From contig CAYNHQ010000007.1 in NCBI GenBank assembly GCA_964397255.1, positions 115,781-179,780 on the forward strand: a stretch of 64,000 bases of DNA, in the 5' to 3' direction. The stretch comes from CAYNHQ01 sp964397255. Its GTDB lineage: Bacteria; Bdellovibrionota_G; JALEGL01; DATDPG01. Position numbers and translations under genes: made by a program. Under the pieces are notes generated by a model. That model was not told the DNA's origin. It was given only the letters and a program-made list of their open reading frames with translations, and made no database searches. Positions 9,978 to 18,725 of this stretch are shown in pieces. Within the stretch, counting starts at the first letter, position 1, and each line of letters starts with the position of its first letter.

Positions 9978-11123
9978 TTAGACCAGCGTTTTCAGGAACT
10001 CTTCCGCGCCGATCGATTCTAGGCTGGAATCGGTTTTCGTAAACCGGTGAGGCTTCGAATGAACCAGATAAAATTTCGGAATCGGAGTTCGCTGGCGGAA
10101 ATAATTCATCGATTTTGTAATTTCGATGTCGTTTAACTTGCATTCCACCGCAAAGATTGGTTTTCGATTCTTGAGCACCACAAAATCAACTTCACGCCCG
10201 TCTGTATCTCTGAGATACCGGAGTTCCATTCGTTCCCCTTCGGTATCTTCCACAAAATGGCAATATTTCAGGAGATGGCCCGCCACCATATTTTCAAACC
10301 GAAACCCCGGATCGCTTACTTCCCCCCAATCCCACAAATAAAGCTTCGCTTCTTTTTTCACGGCCCGAATCCGATCCGTGCCGTACGGATAGATCCGATA
10401 GCAGTAATACATCCTCTCAAACCATTCGATCCATTTCGCTGCGGTTCTGAAATTAATTTCGAGATCCTGTGCGATCCCATTGATCGAAAGCGGATTTCCC
10501 ACCAGATTTGTCAACCGCTCAGCCAACAGCTCCAAACGGGCCAAATCAAAAACTCGTTCCAATTCGCGCAGATCTTCTCGAACGACAGTGGCTCTCCGTT
10601 CCATTCGCCAACGCTTGATGTCTTTTAGTCTTCTTGAAAAATAGGGCTCGGGAAATCCACCTACTTCCAGGAGTCGGGCGAAGGACATTTCCTCTCCGCG
10701 CTCGATAAGTTCCGCAACCGAAAACGGATGCAATCGGTAGTAATGATATCTTCCGAACATCGAGTCGCCGCCTCTTCGATAGATATCCAAGCGAGCGCTT
10801 CCCGTAACGAGAAACGTGTGCTTGGATTTTGAAGTGTCGTAGGTTCCTTTTAGCCACTGTTTCCACCGAGCATATTTATGAAGTTCGTCCAAAACAATGA
10901 TGCGATCGGAAGGCCAATCATGTTTTAGGATGCGAGAACGTGCTTCCACATCGTCGTAATTGAAGTACGCGGGATGTTCTTCCGTTCCCCCGAGTATTTG
11001 AAGAGCAAGGGTGGTCTTGCCGACTTGCCTTGGCCCTCCGATGAAAACCATTTTATTTTGAAGATCATCTCGAATGAATTTCGAGAGATACCTATCCTCT
11101 TTATCATTGTTATTGTTTTGCAT
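9978..11123 (-). CDS. AAA-type ATPase with DUF4143 C-terminus
   Basis: The 381-residue protein has a Walker A motif GPRQVGKTT near residue 30, a Walker B segment RIIVLDELHK near 94 and sensor-like LVTGSARLDIYRRGGDS near 128. This is the arrangement of the AAA_14/DUF4143 family. The C-terminal half has the DUF4143-like region with RYLRDTDGREVDFVVLKNRKPIFAVECK, which resembles a nuclease-like DxExK core. The function of the family is not settled; members are common in accessory regions of bacteria and archaea. It lies between Rhs tip copies on the opposite strand. Family assignment is firm; any link to the toxin genes is positional only. Confidence 0.85.
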   Translation of the reverse strand: MQNNNNDKEDRYLSKFIRDDLQNKMVFIGGPRQVGKTTLALQILGGTEEHPAYFNYDDVEARSRILKHDWPSDRIIVLDELHKYARWKQWLKGTYDTSKSKHTFLVTGSARLDIYRRGGDSMFGRYHYYRLHPFSVAELIERGEEMSFARLLEVGGFPEPYFSRRLKDIKRWRMERRATVVREDLRELERVFDLARLELLAERLTNLVGNPLSINGIAQDLEINFRTAAKWIEWFERMYYCYRIYPYGTDRIRAVKKEAKLYLWDWGEVSDPGFRFENMVAGHLLKYCHFVEDTEGERMELRYLRDTDGREVDFVVLKNRKPIFAVECKLNDIEITKSMNYFRQRTPIPKFYLVHSKPHRFTKTDSSLESIGAEEFLKTLV

Positions 11124-11253
11124 TAAAGCACAATTTACTCATAATTTAATTACAATACAATGCAAATCACTCATAAACTGTCCCCTGCACAAATATTCAG
11201 CCAAGAGCTTAATAATATTCACCTATTTTCTCCTCATCGTTCGACTTTTGGGG

Positions 11254-11750
11254 ATGAAATATGCGAAAAGTGAGGTTGTTGTGCACCTCTTTTTCCGGCT
11301 CATTTTTCTTCCCTGTTTGCTTCTGACGTCGGGGGTCCATGCCTCCTGCCCCAACCCGGATGGGTGTGATCCCGATCCCACGCTGAACCCGCCCAGTACA
11401 CCTTCGGGTGTGGCAGCCACTTGGTGGTACACGCCGGAGGTCAATTTAAGTTGGAATGCTTCCACCGGTCCAGGCGGTTATTCCATTACGTACGGAGTGT
11501 ATCGTTCCACTATTACGACTACGGCGCGCGATTCTACGATGCTACCATCGGTCGATTCACGGTACCGGACACCGTCGTTCCGGAAGCCACCAGTTCTCAA
11601 TTTCTCAATCGCTACTCGTACGTTCAAAATAATCCCCTGAAATATGTCGATCCGAGTGGGCATCTCCCAGAGGAATCTTTCCTCAAATTACAGACCATTG
11701 CATTACCGGTTTTAATCAACCCCGATCAATCACTTTTAAAGATTGAATGA
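11254..11750 (+). pseudogene. Rhs tip gene remnant with internal deletion and frameshift
   Basis: The first part from ATG 11254 encodes the same signal peptide and start of FnIII domain 1 as the genes at 3869 and 7679, up to YGVYRST near 11513. The next bases match the RHS core YYDYGARFYD segment, which lies about 1 kb further on in the intact genes. Short cAAC/cCAC-like sequence is shared at both edges, so a deletion at microhomology is likely. The join shifts the frame: the upstream frame ends at 11640, while the core continues in another frame through VDPSGH near 11665 and reads on to 11750. No toxin tip survives. The 3' end overlaps the convergent STAS-like gene. Confidence 0.85.
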
Positions 11751-11982
11751 CGGAAGGGTTATCGGTGGGAAGAACGACCACTCTTTCTTTCCCATATTCG
11801 CTTCGTAAATACGTTAATACTTCGTCAAGCCAAGAGGGCCCTACTGAGAGCACACCAGAAAAATCGAGTTCTATTTTTTCTTTTGCATCGGGCTTCATGT
11901 ACGCCTTCATTGCGAGTGCAGCTTCTCTTCCGGACGGGCGTGAATTCAGAATCGTTCCGAATTTCTTCATTTCGATTTTCAT
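11716..11982 (-). CDS. STAS-like (DUF4325) domain protein
   Basis: This small protein of 88 residues matches the DUF4325 STAS-like pattern, with IELDFSGVLSVGPSWLDEVL as the central strand-helix unit. The chosen ATG (11982-11980) overlaps the TGA of the upstream HATPase gene in the sequence ATGA, so translation is probably coupled; a TTG 12 bases earlier is less likely. STAS domains often partner with anti-sigma-type HATPase proteins, and that partner is the adjacent gene. The 3' end lies over the tail of the Rhs remnant on the other strand. Biological role unknown. Confidence 0.75.
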   Translation of the reverse strand: MKIEMKKFGTILNSRPSGREAALAMKAYMKPDAKEKIELDFSGVLSVGPSWLDEVLTYLRSEYGKERVVVLPTDNPSVIQSLKVIDRG

Positions 11983-12749
11983 TTCAACCCCCAAGCGATG
12001 ACCGTAATGGTTCCAATATTGGAAGCAGATAAATTCCTAAAAACCTCCAGACATTTGTCGCCCCACTCTCCTATTTGAATTCTCCCCTTCCCCGAACCAC
12101 AAGCCAATCCTGATGGCGACTTTGTTTCGATGATATTTGTCACAAATTTAAGTCCATTTCCTCGCTTCTCCGGCATCCTCCCGGAAATGTGCTCCTTGAA
12201 TGCTTTCTCCATCGCATCTTGATCGTTCTTTAATTGAGCCACGCCCGAAAGTGAACGAAAAATCCCCTGGCCACGATCTGCAATAAGAATCCAGAGTCGC
12301 AGTCGAGTCACCTGAATTTCAAACCAGCAACCTGGCGAGTCATGCCATTGGCCCAAGTTATGATCGAAACAATTATTTCCGATTTCTCCAATGATTGAAA
12401 TGATGAGAGGAAGTTCATTTTTGGGTATTCCTTGCTCTTCCATGAGAGCAATACGATTCAGTCGTGCGAAAAAAACGTCCCGCGTTTCACAGATCTCATC
12501 TTTTTCTTCCAGTACACGCCCGGAGTGAAACCATTTGAATCCTGGGCCGAAGTCAGGAATTCCGGATATACGATAACGCGTTGTCGGAGGGCCGCCGATG
12601 GTCTCGAGAATTCCCTGTTCGACGAATTGCTTGAGATGCTTGTGAAGCGCCTGAAGGGAGATATTGAGCATCCCAGATAGCTCACCAGGGCGAGCCGAGC
12701 CGTTCTTTTTGATAATCTTGATGATTTTGTTTTTAGTCGTGTTTCTCAT
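11979..12749 (-). CDS. Winged-helix regulator fused to HATPase domain
   Basis: Residues 1-60 form an HTH/winged helix (RPGELSGMLNISLQALHKHL). The rest resembles a GHKL/HATPase fold: an N-box-like segment ISIIGEIGNNCFDHN, a G1-box-like LIADRGQGIFRSL and a later GNGLKFVTNI that would close the lid. No histidine phosphoacceptor domain or membrane segment is seen, so it is not a normal sensor kinase; it resembles anti-sigma-type ATPases joined to a DNA-binding head. It forms a two-gene unit with the STAS-like gene by an ATGA overlap. A perfect 20-bp palindrome sits 5 bases upstream of the start codon, so autoregulation is likely. Pairs of this kind occur sporadically in genomes; their role is unknown. 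Confidence 0.78.
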   Translation of the reverse strand: MRNTTKNKIIKIIKKNGSARPGELSGMLNISLQALHKHLKQFVEQGILETIGGPPTTRYRISGIPDFGPGFKWFHSGRVLEEKDEICETRDVFFARLNRIALMEEQGIPKNELPLIISIIGEIGNNCFDHNLGQWHDSPGCWFEIQVTRLRLWILIADRGQGIFRSLSGVAQLKNDQDAMEKAFKEHISGRMPEKRGNGLKFVTNIIETKSPSGLACGSGKGRIQIGEWGDKCLEVFRNLSASNIGTITVIAWGLK

Positions 12750-12754
12750 TTATA

Positions 12755-12774
12755 GTTGATAGTATACTATCAAC
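12755..12774. promoter_or_regulatory. Perfect 20-bp palindrome, probable operator
   Basis: GTTGATAGTATACTATCAAC reads identically on both strands. It lies directly upstream of the start codon of the HTH-HATPase gene and contains TATACT-like promoter elements, so a bound regulator would block transcription or initiation. The obvious candidate is the adjacent winged-helix protein. The sequence is directly visible; the regulatory role is inference. Confidence 0.75.
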
Positions 12775-12969
12775 AAACAATCACAAGTGCGTTCTCGTAG
12801 AACAGCCAAACTGAGCGAAATCGCACTAGGTGCGAATTTCTAGTGGGGCGGAAGGATCCCGAAATTGAAATGAAGGTCCCAGTAGCCACCACCGAAACGT
12901 AAATAAACATAATAATTTCAATATATTATAAGTCACGGTTGTGGTATTCCCTTTGCAAAACCGAAGGTT

Positions 12970-13836
12970 ATGAGAATCCGAATTCAAACCCTATTGCCGG
13001 CTCTCTTTATCGCATTTGCGCACTCATTCGCCTTCGCGCAGACGACGACCCGCGATGAGCAAATGGCGAAACATGCCGAAGAAGTTTTGACTCCCGGCCG
13101 AGGGGGAAGAAGTCCATTCGTGCTGCGTCTCGGCCGGGAAGCGCAGATTCCAGAAGTTCCGAGGGAGGCATTTACAATTATTCTTGAAGGGTGGTGGAAT
13201 TATGTGGCCCTTCGCGACAAAGAATGTGCTCCGTTCGAAGTCCTGAAGCGAACGCGTTTATATTTCCCAGAAGTAACCCCGGAGCAAGTCGCTACGATCT
13301 GGGCCAAAATGAACAAGATCGCGCAGCTGGAGCTGGGAAACAACTACGATGTCATCCTTCCCAAGCATGTTACAAAATTAAAAGAGGAAATGACGGTGGA
13401 AGAAGAGGCCCGAGCAGTACTCAAAGAAGACGTACAACTTCGTGGGTATATTAATGAACTATCAAAGGCGCGAGATCGTCTAAAATATCCGTCATGGGAG
13501 AAACAGCAGCATCATGAAGAGATGTACGGTCAACTGCAATCGTATTGTAAAAGCCAGTTTTCAAAAGAGGTGGCCGAAACAATTCTAAAGTTCGTTAATG
13601 ATCGAATACGAGTAAAGAATTTTGACACACTTAGGGTTACACTTTCTGTCGATTTGCCCACTGCGCAAGCAAATGTACAAAGAAATGCTCGTTACTCGAT
13701 GAGAAGCCAATTGCCCGAAAAGGGAGCCACTCTAAAGACCTCTGAGAATGAAGCCGTTGGAAGACTAAATGACACTCACCCAAGAGAAGTGCGACGCGGC
13801 GAAGAGTTAAAGGAAGTTAAGAAAGATCCGAAGTAG
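12970..13836 (+). CDS. Exported protein of unknown function
   Basis: The 288-residue protein starts with a clear Sec signal peptide (LLPALFIAFAHSFAFAQ) cut near residue 23. The mature part is rich in charged residues and predicted helices, with two isolated cysteines and a very polar C-terminus ending KEVKKDPK. No domain is recognised. It precedes the TolC-like gene by 50 bases in the same direction and could be read with it, but no specific functional link is visible. Confidence 0.65.
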   Translation: MRIRIQTLLPALFIAFAHSFAFAQTTTRDEQMAKHAEEVLTPGRGGRSPFVLRLGREAQIPEVPREAFTIILEGWWNYVALRDKECAPFEVLKRTRLYFPEVTPEQVATIWAKMNKIAQLELGNNYDVILPKHVTKLKEEMTVEEEARAVLKEDVQLRGYINELSKARDRLKYPSWEKQQHHEEMYGQLQSYCKSQFSKEVAETILKFVNDRIRVKNFDTLRVTLSVDLPTAQANVQRNARYSMRSQLPEKGATLKTSENEAVGRLNDTHPREVRRGEELKEVKKDPK

Positions 13837-13886
13837 TTCCGCCGAAGAAGTTCATCTCCCAGACATATGATATATGACTCGCCGCA

Positions 13887-15134
13887 ATGAGAATCGGTGG
13901 ATTTTTAGGCGTTTGGGTCGTTCTGACTTCGTTGGCAAGGGGCGAAACATACACGTGGGCCCGGGCGGTGGAAGAGACGAGGAAGGCGAACCCGAGTCTT
14001 TTGGTGGAGCAAAAACGGGTTGAGTCGTCCCAAGCCACACTTCGAATCGTGGAGGCCGGTTACGCGCCGGAAATTTCGGGAGTTGCCAACATTTCACAAG
14101 TGGGAGGAGACAGCACCTCGGGCACCACTTCTTCCTACGGCGTGACGGCGGACATTCCGATTTTTTCCGGATTTAGCACGCGCGCGGCGCAACTTTCGCA
14201 GCGAAAAGTGGTGGAGCAACACCTGGCGGAACTTGCCTCACAGGAAACAAGAGTGCGTGCAGATCTTCGAACCGCTTTCGCAAATCTCCTTTTTAGTCAA
14301 TATGGGCTTGAACTCGACCGATCCATTGCCGAACGACTGGATCGAAATGCGAAGTTTGTTCATCTTCGTTATGAAGGAGGGATCGAAGCCCGATGGTCTT
14401 TTTCAAAGGCCGATGCCGACGCAAAGGATGCGCATTGGCAAATCGATCAATCTGAGCGATCCCTCGAATCCGCCAAAGCGCGGCTGGCTCAGGTCATGGG
14501 AAGAAAAGATGACCACGACTTGATTGCACAAGGAGAGCTGATAGCCCCCATGCCCACGGAAGATTTCTCTGCTCTTGAAAAGTCGGTTCCTGATAATCAT
14601 CCCGATGTGCGAAGCCTTCAGGCCGCCAGTGAATCATTTTTCGAGGAGATTCGCGGCGCACGCTCCGGGCATTGGCCCACCCTTTCGGGAAATGCCGATT
14701 ACCTTCGAGGCGGAATCGATACGTGGCCTACAACTGACACCTGGCAGGTCGGCGCGGGGCTTCGATTTCCGATTTATTCCGGCGGCCAAACCGTCGCAAG
14801 CGTGGATCGGGCGATTTCCGACTATCAGGCAAGCGTGGCCAGTTTGCAGTCCACGAAGTTACAACTCAAAAGCGATCTTGTTTCGGCCTATGCCAACTAT
14901 ATTTCCGCTGTCACTCGAGTACCCGTTTCCAAAGCGACCTTGGACGCCGCTGAAGAACGAGCCAAGACGATTTACGCGCAGTACAGTGCCGGATTGAAAG
15001 GATATTTGGATTGGGAACAGTCACAAACGCAACTCACAGACGCTCAACACGCCAATTTGCAAGAGATGGTTCAATCACTGCTCACGCTTGCGATTTGGGA
15101 AAAAGCCATTGGAAAGGATCTCTCCGTGCCATGA
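13887..15134 (+). CDS. TolC-family outer membrane efflux protein
   Basis: The protein has a short signal peptide (GVWVVLTSLARGE) followed by the TolC/OEP repeat architecture: two similar helical halves beginning YTWARAVEETRKANPSL and VPDNHPDVRSLQAASES, each followed by a barrel-strand segment (YAPEISGVANISQVGG and HWPTLSGNADYLRGG). About 415 residues is normal. Its TGA overlaps the ATG of the adaptor gene in ATGA. With the adaptor and MacB-type transporter it makes a complete tripartite export system across both membranes. Confidence 0.9.
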   Translation: MRIGGFLGVWVVLTSLARGETYTWARAVEETRKANPSLLVEQKRVESSQATLRIVEAGYAPEISGVANISQVGGDSTSGTTSSYGVTADIPIFSGFSTRAAQLSQRKVVEQHLAELASQETRVRADLRTAFANLLFSQYGLELDRSIAERLDRNAKFVHLRYEGGIEARWSFSKADADAKDAHWQIDQSERSLESAKARLAQVMGRKDDHDLIAQGELIAPMPTEDFSALEKSVPDNHPDVRSLQAASESFFEEIRGARSGHWPTLSGNADYLRGGIDTWPTTDTWQVGAGLRFPIYSGGQTVASVDRAISDYQASVASLQSTKLQLKSDLVSAYANYISAVTRVPVSKATLDAAEERAKTIYAQYSAGLKGYLDWEQSQTQLTDAQHANLQEMVQSLLTLAIWEKAIGKDLSVP

Positions 15135-16075
15135 TTCGAACAAAAAGCATTATCATCCTCTCCCTATGTCTATTCGCGGCCTGCCACAAAGAGAAACCCT
15201 TGGAGGCTTTCCGAACGGTCACGGTTGAAAAGAAAAATTTGCAAGCCACGGTTCAGGCCATGGCAGAAATTCAACCTCTTAACAAAGTTGAAATTCTTCC
15301 CCCTGTCAGCGGCCGAATCGATTCGATTCTTGTCCAGGAGGGTACCGCCGTAAAAAAAGCGCAGGAGCTGGCGCGAATCAGTTCTTCCGATCGAGCGGCT
15401 CTGTTGGATGCGGCGCGCTCAAAAGGGCCCGAGGAGTTTCACTATTGGGAAGGCGTTTATCGGCCTACCCCGATTCTTGCTCCCGTCCCGGGGAAGGTCA
15501 TTCAAGTGAACATCGTTCCAGGCCAAACGATCAGCACAACTACCGTTCTTTTTGATTTATCCGACCGATTGATTTTCCGGGCAAAAGTGGACGAAACCGA
15601 TATTCGAAATATCCATACCGGAACGCCCGCCCAAGTCGTGGTGGATGCATTCCCAGACCGTACCATTATGGCCAAAACAAGACTTGTCCGCGAGCAATCT
15701 CAGCTCGTCAATAACGTCAACATTTATGAGGTGGAACTCGACCCAGACTCGCCCATTGAAGATCTGCGAGCCGGAATGACGGCCACCGTTACATTTATTT
15801 ATCAGGAAAAACCCGAAGCACTCTTTCTTCCCTTATCCGCAACGAATGGCCTTGAACAAACTACCATATCGGTCGATGTCGAACTCGCCGACGGAAAAAC
15901 AGAATCTAGAAAAGTTACGCTCGGAAGAGTTTTTGGTTCGGATGTGGAGGTGGTTGCCGGCCTCTTAGAAAATGAACAAATTCGTGTGGCAAGGCGACAA
16001 GTGGGCAAAGAAAGCGCTCCCACTTCCTTTATGCCCTTTGGTAAACCGGCCAAAACGTCCGAAAAAAAACCCTAA
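15131..16075 (+). CDS. Lipoprotein periplasmic adaptor (HlyD/MacA type)
   Basis: The start is the ATG overlapping the TolC stop. It gives a lipoprotein signal (IIILSLCLFAAC) with a lipobox before Cys 18, so the protein is probably inner-membrane anchored by lipid. The biotinyl-lipoyl halves are visible as VEILPPVSGRIDSILVQEGT and TPILAPVPGKVIQVNIVPGQ, with a beta-barrel domain beyond (LIFRAKVDETDI). The helical hairpin between the lipoyl halves is unusually short (about 20 residues), as in adaptors working with short-reach partners. The C-terminal membrane-proximal part ends near ASP/KTSEKKP. It would link the MacB-type pump to the TolC-like channel. Confidence 0.88.
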   Translation: MIRTKSIIILSLCLFAACHKEKPLEAFRTVTVEKKNLQATVQAMAEIQPLNKVEILPPVSGRIDSILVQEGTAVKKAQELARISSSDRAALLDAARSKGPEEFHYWEGVYRPTPILAPVPGKVIQVNIVPGQTISTTTVLFDLSDRLIFRAKVDETDIRNIHTGTPAQVVVDAFPDRTIMAKTRLVREQSQLVNNVNIYEVELDPDSPIEDLRAGMTATVTFIYQEKPEALFLPLSATNGLEQTTISVDVELADGKTESRKVTLGRVFGSDVEVVAGLLENEQIRVARRQVGKESAPTSFMPFGKPAKTSEKKP

Positions 16076-16082
16076 AGGGTTC

Positions 16083-18035
16083 ATGGAACCGCTGATTCAA
16101 ATCGATCACCTCACAAAGACGTATGGCAAAGAGGTGCATGCGGTGGATGATGTGTCACTGACAATTGAGCCTGGCGAGTACATCGCGCTCATGGGGCCTT
16201 CCGGATCAGGAAAATCGACGTTGCTCCACCTTCTCGGGTTGCTCGATCGCCCATCGCGGGGAACTTATCACATGGCCGGGCGCGATGTGTTGTCGCTGAC
16301 GGAATCGGAACTCGCCGCCCTTCGCGGCCAACGAATCGGATTTATTTTTCAGTCCTTTCATCTGATTCCCCGTGTGGAAGCACAAGAAAATGTCGCGTTG
16401 CCCCTCCAATATGCGGGCGTGAAAGAGGCCCTCACCGTGGCCAGAGAATCATTGGCTCGCGTCGACCTGTTGAACCGAGTTCATTATTTTCCCAACCAAC
16501 TCTCAGGAGGCCAGCAGCAACGAGTTGCGATTGCCCGCGCACTGGCAATTCATCCGTGGATCCTCATGGCGGATGAGCCGACAGGAAACCTTGCGAGCGA
16601 GCAGGCACACGAAATTCTTTCGATTATCGATGGCTTTGCCGCCAAAGGCGTGACGGTGATCGTGGTCACGCATGATGCCGATGTCGCTTCTCATGCTCAG
16701 CGAATGATCCGAATGCGCGATGGGAAAATTATTTCAGATGAACGCAAACGGAATCATGCCCCCTCCACGCCTCTTTCCACTTCCTCTCTGTTCCAAAAGG
16801 GGAAAGCTCTGGGGATTTGGAACCAATCGCGAATCGCCGTTCGCGCTCTTGCGCGAAACAAACTTCGGACCATTCTCGCCACCCTCGGTGTGATTGTTGG
16901 CGTGGGCGCCGTTCTCACGATGACCGCCCTGGGAGGAGGCGCGCGAAAGTCTGTTCAAGAACGTATATCCAGTCTGGGATCGAATCTTCTCATTCTATCC
17001 CCGTACGGGCCCAAAGCGCGCGGGATTGCAAAAAGCGCATCCGATTTTACAAAGCTGACTCTCGCCGATTCAGATGATCTTTCAAAGATGTCTGAAAGAG
17101 GTGTGCCCATTGCCACCGTAAATCCAACATTGTCGGGCTCGGTTCAAATTACCTATAAAGGAAAAAACTGGGACACTCGTTTACAGGGAGTGGGTCCGGG
17201 GTATGTTCAGGCGCGCGCGGCAAAGCCGCAATGGGGCCGGTTTTTTACGCAAGTGGAATACGACAATCGTGCGCGTGTTTGTTTGGTCGGCGCCACCGTG
17301 ATCCGGAGTTTATTTGAACCAGGAGTGGACCCCGTGGGAGAAGAAATTCGGATTAATCGGAATGCCTTTCTCATCATTGGAGTTCTTCCTGAAAAAGGGC
17401 AATCCACTTGGAGCGATCAAGACGATGTCGTCGTGACCCCCGCCACAACCGCTATGCACCGTGCTCTGGGCCGTGACGCGATCGATTTTATCGACGTTGT
17501 CGCTAAGAATGATACGGACCGTGGCGCTGTTGTGCAGGCGATACGCGATTGGATGCGCAAGCGGAATAGACTCCGCGCCGACCAACCTGATAATTTTGAC
17601 ATCCGCGACATGGCGGAAATGCATGCGGTCATGGAGGATACAACGAACACTATTACTCTACTTTTGGGTGCGATTGCGGCTGTCTCTCTTCTCGTCGGTG
17701 GAATTGGAATCATGAATATTATGCTCGTGGCTGTGAAAGAAAGAACGAGAGAGATCGGCCTAAGAAAGGCACTGGGGGCCCGGGGGCAGGATGTTCTTTC
17801 CCAATTTTTAGTCGAATCCGCTGTCATTAGTATCGTGGGAGGATGTATCGGCACTCTCATCGGTGCTGCTGCATCGCTTTTGATCGCGAAGCTCTGGGGG
17901 TGGATGATCGATCTTTCTCCCGTCACCATTTTGAGCGCGCTTTTTTGTTCCGTCGCGATCGGGGTACTGGCCGGTCTTTGGCCGGCGCGGCAGGCGGCTC
18001 TAATGAACCCGATTGAAGCGCTCCGATACGAGTAA
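16083..18035 (+). CDS. MacB-type ABC transporter, ATPase-permease fusion
   Basis: The chosen ATG follows AAAGGG and opens directly on the ATPase domain (MEPLIQIDHLTKTYG). Walker A GPSGSGKST lies near residue 40, signature LSGGQQQR near 141, Walker B ILMADEPTG near 160 and the His loop VVTHD near 190. After a linker at about 225-245 come the first transmembrane helix (AVLTMTALGGGARKS region), a large periplasmic MacB core domain and three C-terminal helices of the FtsX type (MNIMLVAVKERTREIGLRKALGA). This is the full MacB layout at normal length, about 650 residues. Substrates of the family include peptides, lipoproteins and macrolides; the substrate here is not shown. Confidence 0.92.
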   Translation: MEPLIQIDHLTKTYGKEVHAVDDVSLTIEPGEYIALMGPSGSGKSTLLHLLGLLDRPSRGTYHMAGRDVLSLTESELAALRGQRIGFIFQSFHLIPRVEAQENVALPLQYAGVKEALTVARESLARVDLLNRVHYFPNQLSGGQQQRVAIARALAIHPWILMADEPTGNLASEQAHEILSIIDGFAAKGVTVIVVTHDADVASHAQRMIRMRDGKIISDERKRNHAPSTPLSTSSLFQKGKALGIWNQSRIAVRALARNKLRTILATLGVIVGVGAVLTMTALGGGARKSVQERISSLGSNLLILSPYGPKARGIAKSASDFTKLTLADSDDLSKMSERGVPIATVNPTLSGSVQITYKGKNWDTRLQGVGPGYVQARAAKPQWGRFFTQVEYDNRARVCLVGATVIRSLFEPGVDPVGEEIRINRNAFLIIGVLPEKGQSTWSDQDDVVVTPATTAMHRALGRDAIDFIDVVAKNDTDRGAVVQAIRDWMRKRNRLRADQPDNFDIRDMAEMHAVMEDTTNTITLLLGAIAAVSLLVGGIGIMNIMLVAVKERTREIGLRKALGARGQDVLSQFLVESAVISIVGGCIGTLIGAAASLLIAKLWGWMIDLSPVTILSALFCSVAIGVLAGLWPARQAALMNPIEALRYE

Positions 18036-18071
18036 TGTGACTTTTTGCTCTGCGAAAGAGAGAATAAGTCG

Positions 18072-18707
18072 ATGAGACTAGCTGGATTTTTTTTCGTTCT
18101 TTTTGTCTCCGCAGCTCACGCGGAGGAGCTGGTTCTTGAGAATTTTCAGACTTATTCCACGAATACTGTTCCGGATAGGGGTTGGAAAACAAGGGAGGGT
18201 GATGCAAATGGGATTTATCGATTCGCGCAGGAAGGAGAGAACAAATATCTTGAAGCGAAATCGAACGGCCAGTCGGTTCAACTCTTCCGCGACAAAGATT
18301 GGGATATTAAGAAGTATCCGATTCTCCATTGGAAATGGCGCGTGCATCAATTTCCCGCGGGCGCAAACGAGGCAAAGGATGATAAGAATGACAGTGCGGC
18401 AGGAGTGTATGTGATTTTTCCACGCAATTGGTTTATTCCGGAAGCGATCAAGTACGTGTGGAGTGAAGTCGTCCCCAAGGAAACTATTTTCCGAAGACGC
18501 AAACAATTTGCGACGATCGTGATTCGAACGGGAAGAGCCGAAATCAATGAATGGCAGTCGGAGGAGCGAAATGTCAGGGAGGATTATGAAAAAATTTTCG
18601 GTCGCTCAGTCCCTCGCCCTGTCGCTTTCGGGTTTTTGACCGATGGAAACGATACTCATTCGAAAGCGACCGCAGATTACGATGATATCTCGGTCCGATC
18701 AAAATAG
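18072..18707 (+). CDS. DUF3047 family exported protein
   Basis: The ATG at 18072 gives a signal peptide (LAGFFFVLFVSAAHAEE). The mature region matches the DUF3047 pattern: LVLENFQTYSTN, YPILHWKWRVHQFP, KDDKNDSAAGVYVIFP and the C-terminal AFGFLTDGNDTHSKATADYDDI. Family function is unknown; members look like beta-sandwich periplasmic proteins. It lies 36 bases after the MacB gene and 18 before a flippase gene, so it appears to belong to the same transcript. Confidence 0.8.
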   Translation: MRLAGFFFVLFVSAAHAEELVLENFQTYSTNTVPDRGWKTREGDANGIYRFAQEGENKYLEAKSNGQSVQLFRDKDWDIKKYPILHWKWRVHQFPAGANEAKDDKNDSAAGVYVIFPRNWFIPEAIKYVWSEVVPKETIFRRRKQFATIVIRTGRAEINEWQSEERNVREDYEKIFGRSVPRPVAFGFLTDGNDTHSKATADYDDISVRSK

Positions 18708-18725
18708 AGTGAGGATCTAGCCTGC

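Noticed and set aside
11074..11253. Longer N-terminus for the third Rhs copy
   Set aside because: The aligned copies show that the signal peptide begins at 11254; the upstream part is intergenic AT-rich sequence.
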